Part shown: positions 58,283-64,000 of the stretch, in pieces
Numbering within the stretch: position 1 is the stretch's first letter
Layout: each line of letters begins with the position of its first letter
NCBI GenBank assembly: GCA_036346405.1
Contig: CM070561.1
Coordinates: forward strand, 30,846,215 to 30,910,214
DNA from: Phyllostachys edulis
Lineage: Eukaryota; Streptophyta; Magnoliopsida; Poales; Poaceae
Length of the DNA: 64,000 bases
Reading direction: 5' to 3'
Made by a program: the position numbers and the translations under genes
The notes under the pieces: model-generated
The model's input: the letters and a program-made list of their open reading frames with translations, nothing else
The model's database searches: none
What the model was told of the DNA's origin: nothing

Positions 58283-58712
58283 TGTAGGTATAAAAACCAA
58301 ACACGAGTGAGGGGGTGGACGTCGGCCGTCTAACGGGCCCTCGTCCACGAGAGTAAGAAATGACACGAGGATTTATACAGGTTCGGGGGTCCGAGAGGAC
58401 CGCCCTACTCCTGTCGGTGAGCCAACGGGGGGTTACCTCCGGAGAGGGAGCCCCCGAGGGCTCACCAGTTTGAACATACTTCTTTATTGCTCAAGAGAGC
58501 CATCCTTTTGAAAGGAGGGATACATGGGGTATTTATAGGCTCCCAAGCCTGTACAAATGACGGGAATACCCCTTGGGGGGATAGTTACATTATGAGTACA
58601 AGCAAGGGGTATCACAGTCTTTTATGAGCACAATAGCATTTCTCGGATCTGTAGGCGTGTCTCCAGCAAAGGGGGTCCCCAGATTAAGGAGGGATGAATT
58701 ATTCCTCCAACA
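58283..58712 (-). repeat. LTR of a Tat-like Ty3/Gypsy element, - strand
   Basis: On the - strand it runs from TGTTGGAGGAATAATTC to TTTTTATACCTACA, about 430 bp, with a TATA box (reverse complement of atttata, 58531-58537). The PPT next to its 5' side shows it is the 3' LTR, with the element body to the right. It interrupts the Gypsy integrase fragment at 58282; the five bases before it are tatgt. The other LTR is not recognised in the window. Confidence 0.75.
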
Positions 58713-58730
58713 GTAGCCCCCCTGCCCCTT
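58713..58730 (-). other. Polypurine tract of the Tat-like element
   Basis: On the - strand AAGGGGCAGGGGGGCTAC directly precedes the LTR start. Confidence 0.75.
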
Positions 58731-59310
58731 GGCGTCTCGAGAGGAGCGCCGAATGGGGCAGTCTTTAATTGTGTCTTTTATGCAGAGGTTGATATTTCAA
58801 AAAAGTCCTGGTGGTTCTGAATGGTAGTTGTATTCCGGCGGGCGAGGTTCCCCTGGTCTTGTGAGCGTCGCAAGACGCGAGATGGCTGCGGGCGACGCAG
58901 TATACACAGTAGCATCCTATGCTTTCTTTAAGACATGGGTCCCACCTTCCTCTTTTCCATGTGAGCTTTACGGCTGAGTCTTTATGTGAATATTTTAATG
59001 CAAGGGAGGCATGCTCAGGAGCCATGTCGTGGGAATCCAAGGCAAGGCAAGTTCTGATTTTTCCTTTCTTTCTCTCAGTTCTTCTCTTCTTTCTCCGTTT
59101 TCTTCTTCTTCCATGGAGCCTGCACTCCACCGAAAACTCCCCGCAATAGAAAGCCACAAAAACCAGAGAGAGAGAAGCATAGAGAGGGAGAGAGAGGGAG
59201 GAGAAAAAGAATCTCCGTCCACCACTCTGCCCATGAGCGATAAGGAGAAGCCGAAACCAGTGGCGGAGTGGAGCGAGTCGAGCCGAGCCGAGTAGCCGCG
59301 GCCAGATCGA
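58731..59310. other. Internal non-coding sequence and apparent 5' region of a captured gene
   Basis: To about 58990 this is retroelement-like sequence. 59050-59310 looks like a host 5' untranslated region: a pyrimidine-rich run (tttctttctctcag) and a GA-rich run (gagagagggagagagaggga, about 59183-59205) before the ATG at 59311. Confidence 0.45.
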
Positions 59311-59840
59311 AGGAGATGCCGCCCAATCCGAAGGAGCCGGAGCAGGCGGAGGCGGCCGGCGCCGGGCCGCCAAGAAGAAGAGGAACCTCCGGGGACGCCA
59401 GATCCAGACACGGAGGTGGTCGCATTGTCGCCGGGCGCTGGCTGGCGACGAACCGGTTCGTGTCGAGGTGTGTGGTAAGGGTTCCAGAGGGACCAGAACT
59501 CTGCACCGCACCGTCGGGGCACAACTCGCCGTGGCGGCTCTGGCAGCAGGGCGTCGGGCAGCGCCACGCCGAGGGTCTCGTCTGCCGGAGCAGTGCGTGC
59601 ACCACTCCCGGCCTACACGCTCGGGGACCTCATCGGCATCAAGAAGCACCTGCCGCAAGCACGGCGAAGCGCTGCCTCGCATTGCGCGCAAGCGCTCGCC
59701 GTCCAGTGACCTCAAGGCCCACGCTAAGACTGCGGCACCCACGAGTACCGCCGCGATCGCGGCACCCTCTTCACCAGAGGGACAGCTTGGTGGCGATCGC
59801 GCCTTCTGCGGCACCCTCGTGGAGGAGACCGGCGGGTGCT
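59311..59840 (+). pseudogene. INDETERMINATE-domain (C2H2 zinc finger) transcription factor, degenerate captured copy
   Basis: Read across frames, the + strand follows the INDETERMINATE domain from start to end: K-K-K-R-N-L, then PDPDTEVVALSPGA, LATNRFV, V-C-G-K-G, RGHNSPWRLW, E-Q-C-V-H-H, DLIGIKKHL, CRKHGEALPR, SDLKAHAKT and RAFCGTLVEET. The family has four zinc fingers and binds DNA in plant nuclei. Single-base losses break the frame repeatedly; one removes a base from the first finger's first cysteine codon at 59461-59463, so that cysteine reads as part of S-R. I see no gap large enough for an intron, so the copy may have come through an RNA, but intron positions of the parent are not known to me with certainty. 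It lies between a Tat-like PPT and LTR-like repeats, so capture by the retroelement is likely. No function is expected. Confidence 0.78.
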
Positions 59841-60485
59841 CGCGGTCTTGCGCGCCACCATCCCTTGGCCACCGATTTGGATCTTTGAGGAGAATGTGGA
59901 CAAGGACAAGGGAAGGGGAGGAGGAAGAGAATGAGAATTTGCGTGGCCGAGGTGGATGGGCTTCGGCAGCGGTCGGCGGTGACGGAGGAGCCGCACGCGC
60001 TTTCCTTGATCGCCTCCATCGCCAGAGGAGCAAAGCGACCACCGGTGGCGATGGTGCCAAATGTGGATGAGCGAGGTGGTTCTTGAGCCAAGCGCCGATC
60101 TTTGCCGGACAACGATACTCCGATGCCTCCTTGTTTCCTCCTCACCCTCTGAAGCCATTGTTACGGATGGCGGCGGCAGATCGTGGCGCGGTAGCGATGC
60201 TTCCAATTCCATCGCCCGCCACTACAACGACTAGCACATTTGCCGGTCTATTTGCATCAGTCACAACAAGCACCACTCCCCAGAGTAGATCCCTGCGTGA
60301 TCTTATCGGCGTTGCACGCCACTTGTTTGACGAAATGCCTCTGTTGCCGCAGATTTTTTCTTGTGTATGATCAGTAATCGCGGATGTGTTTTGCTCATGT
60401 GTATACGTGCAGTTTGTTAGCTTGTATTTGCTTGTTCTTGGTGAACAATAAGGCTCGGGCACGAGGGCACAGGTGCGTGAGGGCA
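59841..60485. other. GC-rich sequence after the zinc finger remnant
   Basis: Open in several frames on both strands; GA-rich near 59890-59940. The + strand frame 60083-60370 has no recognisable similarity. Could be the rest of the captured gene. Confidence 0.35.
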
Positions 60486-60890
60486 TGCAAGGACCTCAGG
60501 CGCGAGGGTACGTGCAAGAGTTTTGCAAAGGCCTCGGGCACGAGGGTTTTGCGAAGTTCTCGGGCGCGACGGTTTTGCGAAGGCCTCGGGCGTGAGGGTT
60601 CTGCAAAGGCCTCGGGCACGAGGGTTCTGCGAAGGCCTCGGGCGCGAGGGTTTTGCGAAGGCCTCGGGCGCGAGGGTTTTGCGAAGGCCTCAGGCGTGAG
60701 GGTTTTGCGAAGGCCTCGGGCACGAGGATTTTGCGAAGGCCTCAATCGCGAGAGTTTTGCGAAGGCCTCGGGCACGAGGGTTTTGCGAAGTCCTCAATCG
60801 CGAGGGTTTTGCAAAGGCCTCGGGCACGAGGGTTTTGCGAAGGCCTCGATCGCGAGGGTTTTGCGAAGGCCTCGATCGCGAGGGCACGCG
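60486..60890. repeat. 26-bp tandem array, about 15 units
   Basis: Unit ggttttgcgaaggcctcggg plus cacgag, 26 bp, measured between successive tttt runs at 60677, 60703, 60729 and 60755. Variants differ mainly at cggg/cgat/caat. Since 26 is not a multiple of three, an open frame cycles through all three frames every 78 bp and the array is stop-free in long stretches on both strands; predicted proteins with a 26-residue period here are artefacts. Confidence 0.93.
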
Positions 60891-61029
60891 GAGCGAGCGG
60901 GCACACGAGGCACGTGTGGTGCGAGGTCATACACGGCGTGCATGATGTCCTTCATGTCGAATCTATCAGCAAGATGTCATATTCCATGTTTCTTTGCCAA
61001 GCAGGCGTGAGGGCGCGCGTGAAGGCACG

Positions 61030-61200
61030 CGAGGGTGCGCGAGGGCTTTGAGCATGAGGGCATGCGCGATGGCCCAACGTCGACGAAGGCGTGGTGACGG
61101 CCTTTGGCGGTTACACGAAGTTGTCGCGAAGGTGCCCCGAGGCTGGGGCTCGTGCAGAGGCGAGGTGGTAGGATTACTCAACACTAGCCCCCCGCCTTTG
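61030..61200 (-). other. Second LTR/polypurine-tract junction, Tat-like
   Basis: On the - strand CCCAAAGGCGGGGGGCTAG (61183-61201) is followed by TGTTGAGTAATCCTACC (61182 leftwards). This repeats the arrangement at 58713/58712 and suggests a second -strand LTR lying left of 61182, probably including the 26-bp array. Its far end was not found. Confidence 0.5.
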
Positions 61201-61574
61201 GGTGCTCGCAAGGACGCCTGAGGGCATGAAAAATCTTATGCCGAGGTCTTGTATCCTGTTGACGAATATATTTGGCCAAAGACTTGGCCAAATTCCAGCT
61301 TGACGGGAATGTAGACGCTCGAGGTTTTGCCAAATTCGGACTCGGTACAGCGTGAGGCACGAGAGTGTAGGAATATGCGTAAGGGCACCCATGACTTAGC
61401 CAATTTTGGCTTGGTGGGTACGTGGGTGCCCAAAGACTTATGCTTATTTTGTACCCCATATCGTGTTAGTGCTCCACGTGAGGGCATGTACTAAATTGAC
61501 GCTTCTCGTTGGCCCTTCGTGTGGGGTGGTTTTTATTGCTCCATCCCTGAAGATGAAGTACTGATTGCTGAGGC
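61201..61574. other. Non-coding retroelement-like sequence
   Basis: Repeated phrases such as cttggccaaattccagcttg and gttttgccaaattcggactc (61270-61350) and gacttagccaattttggctt (61392). No coding similarity. Confidence 0.4.
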
Positions 61575-62400
61575 ACTCCACCGAGGCACAACCCTCAGGG
61601 CAGGGGGTGCATCCGAACGAAGCCTGTGCAGGCAAAGTCATGGACGCAAGACCGACCCACCGAAGCACAGCCTTCTAGGCGGGCGACGCATCGGCGTGAA
61701 GCCTGTGTAGACGAAGTTGTGGACGTAGACCCGCCCTGTCAAGGGATAGCCTTCGAGGTGGAAGGCATGTTGGAGCGAAGCCTTTGTAGGCGAAGTCTTG
61801 GACGCGAGGCCGCCAAGCCGAGGCATAGCCTTCGAGGCTGGCGGTGCGTCAAAACGAAGCCTAAGTAGGCGAAGTTACGAACGCGAGGCCGCCGAGCCGA
61901 GGCATAGCCTTCGAGGTCGGCGGTGGGCGAAGTCTTGGACGCGAGGCCGCCGAGCGGAGGCATAGCCTTTGAGGCCGGCGGTGCGTCGAAGCGAAGCCTA
62001 TGTAGGCGAAGTCTTGGACGCGAGGCCACCGAGCCGAGGCATAGCCTTCGAGGCGGGCGGCGCGTCGAAGTGAAGCCTAAGTAGGCGAAGTCTTGGACGC
62101 GAGGCCGCCGAGCCGAGGCATAGCCTTCGAGGCGGGCGGTGCGTCGAAGTGAAGCCTAAGTAGGCGAAGTCTTGGACGCGAGGCCGCCGAGCCGAGGCAT
62201 AGCCTTCGAGGCCGGCGGTGCGTCGAAGTGAAGCCTAAGTAGGCGAAGTCTTGGACGCGAGGCCGCCGAGCTGAGGCATAGCCTTCGAGGCCGGCGGTGC
62301 GTCGAAGTGAAGCCTAAGTAGGCGAAGTCTTGGACGCGAGGCCGCCGAGCCGAGGCATAGCCTTCGAGGCCGGCGGTGCGTTAGAGAGAAGCTCGTGTAG
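61575..62400. repeat. 79-bp tandem array, about ten units
   Basis: Unit marked by cttggacgcgaggccgccga and catagccttcgaggc. gaggccgccga starts at 62101, 62180, 62259 and 62338, exactly 79 apart. Units on the right are nearly identical; those on the left (61616-61800) are diverged, and one unit near 61925 is shortened by about 28 bases. Arrays like this are common in the 3' non-coding part of Tat-lineage Gypsy elements. Confidence 0.92.
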
Positions 62401-62757
62401 GTGAAGTTGTCCTCCTCTTGCTCCGCGGCTTGATGATAGTTATCGAAGTAGAACTCCTCAGGATCGCCGCAGTTCGAGCTAGAAACATTGCAGTGACAGG
62501 TAGATAACACGAGCGTCTCTGCGGGAAAGAAAGAATGATCAACACTTATTTCTTGTAGCAAGATAACATTTGTTTGACATGAGCATTGATCGAAGTGTTG
62601 CCGAGGGACTAGTAGAGTCCCATCACTTTCGATACTAAGATCTCTGAGGTAATGGCCTTATGCGAGCATGATGGTCCTTGATCAATATTCGAGCCAAGTC
62701 GACGGTAGATGATTCGAGCTATGAGACTGCGTCATGGACATATCAGAGGGGTGGCCA
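62401..62757. other. No gene recognised
   Basis: Spacer between two tandem arrays; no coding similarity on either strand. Confidence 0.5.
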
Positions 62758-63200
62758 CGAAGCTAAGTCGTGGGGCACTGAATGACCCACAGGGGTGGTA
62801 GCCCCCCAGTGGACTTGGAGGCACTCATGAGGCTAACTCATGTGTAACTTGAAGGTGTGCCCACAACACTAAGTCACAGGCACATCGGATGGGAGCCCGC
62901 AAGGCTAAGTCGTGGGGCACCGAATGGCCACTAAAGGTTGTAGCCCCTAGTGGACTTGGAGGTGCCCATGAGGCTGACTCATGGGCACCTTAGACGTGTG
63001 CCCCTAACAGTAAGTTACGGGCACATCCGTGCCATCCACGAGGCTAAGTCGTGGGGCACTGAATGGCCACTAGGGGTGGTAGCCCCCCAGTGGACTTGGA
63101 GGTGCCCATGAGGCTAACTCATGAGCACCTTGGACGTGTGCCCCTGACAGCAAGTCACGGGCACACCAGTGGCGCCCACGAGGCTAAGTCGTGGGGCATC
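62758..63200. repeat. 140-bp tandem array, three units plus a partial
   Basis: gctaagtcgtggggca starts at 62762, 62904, 63044 and 63184 (spacing 142, 140, 140). Each full unit holds a gtagccccccagtgg phrase resembling the reverse complement of the polypurine tracts nearby, and an internal echo (aggctaactcatg). Confidence 0.9.
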
Positions 63201-63396
63201 GAACTATGAGGGCAATGAAGCCCTTTCACCCTGTAGGTGGGTTTTTTGTGGTGATCGGGAATGCATGAGAATGGTTAACTCTTGCGAAGCAATGGAGCTA
63301 TGCCTGTGGGGACCCGGAGGTCGTTCAGCGCGTGGCCTAGAGTCTAAAGAGGACGAGTCCTCAGCACATCCATCAACTTGGTACTGGACCAAAGTT

Positions 63397-63646
63397 GTCG
63401 CTCATGCCCTAGGTCTAGTAGGACACGAGCCGCCATGGTGGAGGCGACGGACGCCCAAGCCACCATGGACTTTTACAAGGGGAGACCGCGGAGATCGTAC
63501 ACCCTACGCACCACGAGGGTGGTCGCTCATGCCCTAGGGCCAGTAGGACACGAACCGCCATGGTGGAGGCGACGGACGCCCAAGCCACTATGGACTTTTG
63601 TTAGGGGAGACCGCGGAGGTCGTACGCCCTACGCACCACAGGGGTG
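63397..63646. repeat. 125-bp tandem duplication
   Basis: Copies 63397-63521 and 63522-63646, about 92 percent identical; both include cgccatggtggaggcgacgg and gggagaccgcgga. Open frames across it are duplicated accordingly. Confidence 0.9.
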
Positions 63647-64000
63647 AAATCCCTTGGAGGGAAAGTGTCTTGAGAGCCCATACGAGATTTATATGTCGGG
63701 ACTGTCCCCTAACAATGGCGCTGCTAGGGAGCGAGCCTCGTAGCGAGCCTTCATCGCTCGTGCCGCATGGACGTCATGTGTCCCGGGGGTGATGGTTGGC
63801 CCCAGAATCCTTAGCCTTCTGGCTGCGAGGGTGCCTTGAACTGCTCGCCCTTGGTTGGGCCTCGCATCGACCCGCACAAGGGAGGAGGACGCGCATGGGA
63901 ACCCCAGGGCATGTAGGATGTTACCATCCCGAGATGGATGGCCCTGATCTCTGACAAGAGTGCTCGGCTGGGGCTCCTTCAAAGAGCGGATGGGTCATCC
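63647..64000 (+). other. Possible Gypsy LTR end and primer site
   Basis: gggactgtcccctaaca ends at 63714 and is followed by atggcgctgctagggagc. A sequence ending in aca and followed by TGGCGC is the usual arrangement of a Gypsy LTR and its primer site (compare TGGCGCCGTTGCCGGGG for tRNA-Asp), which would put a +strand LTR to the left and an element body to the right, off the window. The start of this LTR is not recognised. The remaining bases to 64000 show no coding similarity. Confidence 0.35.

Noticed and set aside
58765..60060. 431-codon open frame on the - strand
   Set aside because: It is antisense to the degenerate zinc finger gene in GC-rich sequence and has no recognisable domain; its Arg/Pro/Ser-rich composition is typical of a shadow frame.
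60384..61010. 208-codon open frame on the + strand
   Set aside because: Pure translation of the 26-bp tandem array; periodic every 26 residues in all frames.
60486..62400. CRISPR-like direct repeats
   Set aside because: Units are contiguous without unique spacers, in a plant nuclear context next to retroelement LTRs.

Overview
This 64-kb window is nuclear DNA from a grass (Poaceae). The grass assignment is an inference from three things: a strictosidine-synthase-like gene with a GC-rich first exon, a Copia element whose LTR begins TGTTGGAAATATGCCCTAG (the BARE-1/Angela/RIRE1 type known from grasses), and the general mix of Tekay-, Sire- and Tat-type LTR elements, CACTA elements and a Stowaway-type MITE. 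I cannot name the species. Almost all of the window is transposable elements; only three host-gene remnants are recognisable, and each is broken.

Left part (1-7.3 kb): the right end of a CACTA transposon (1-706), then a strictosidine-synthase-like gene on the + strand (1226-4982, three exons, 2.6-kb second intron holding a hAT fragment and a MITE remnant) with a frameshift in exon 3. A short inverted-repeat element (5.28-5.50 kb) and a 58-bp AC microsatellite (6367-6424) follow.

Middle (7.3-43.7 kb): the backbone is an organellar-type aspartyl-tRNA synthetase gene on the - strand. Its recognisable exons lie at 29.15-29.28 kb and 15.99-18.21 kb. It has been split or flanked by three large insertions: a -strand Ty3/Gypsy chromovirus (7319-15930, target duplication ttatt), a 10.6-kb CACTA element (18381-28980, target duplication cct) and a Sire-type Copia element (29880-42746, target duplication cgaag). 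The last carries a 3.7-kb solo LTR (36773-40483, target duplication catac) inside its pol gene. The synthetase has a stop codon at a conserved arginine, an apparent ~51-bp deletion and a one-base splice-frame mismatch, so it is very probably a pseudogene.

Right part (43.7-64 kb): a nested stack. An old -strand Gypsy pol fragment is cut in two by a small -strand Copia element (47063-58195). That element is cut in turn by an Angela/RIRE1-like Copia element (49516-57709, target duplication gagac). The other half of the Gypsy fragment ends at a -strand Tat-like LTR (58283-58712) followed by a polypurine tract. To its right lie a degenerate copy of an INDETERMINATE-domain (C2H2 zinc finger) gene (about 59.31-59.84 kb), a 26-bp tandem array, a second polypurine-tract junction, and 79-, 140- and 125-bp tandem arrays, which look like the non-coding parts of Tat-type retroelements.

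The relationships are historical, not functional: insertion order can be read from who interrupts whom and from matching target duplications. I found no tRNA or rRNA gene, no CRISPR array and no operon-like system. The most informative signals are the dismembered synthetase, the captured transcription-factor gene in the Tat-like region, a gag-retaining but replication-deleted Copia element, and the loss of a palindrome- and TATA-bearing block from one LTR of the Sire-type element.
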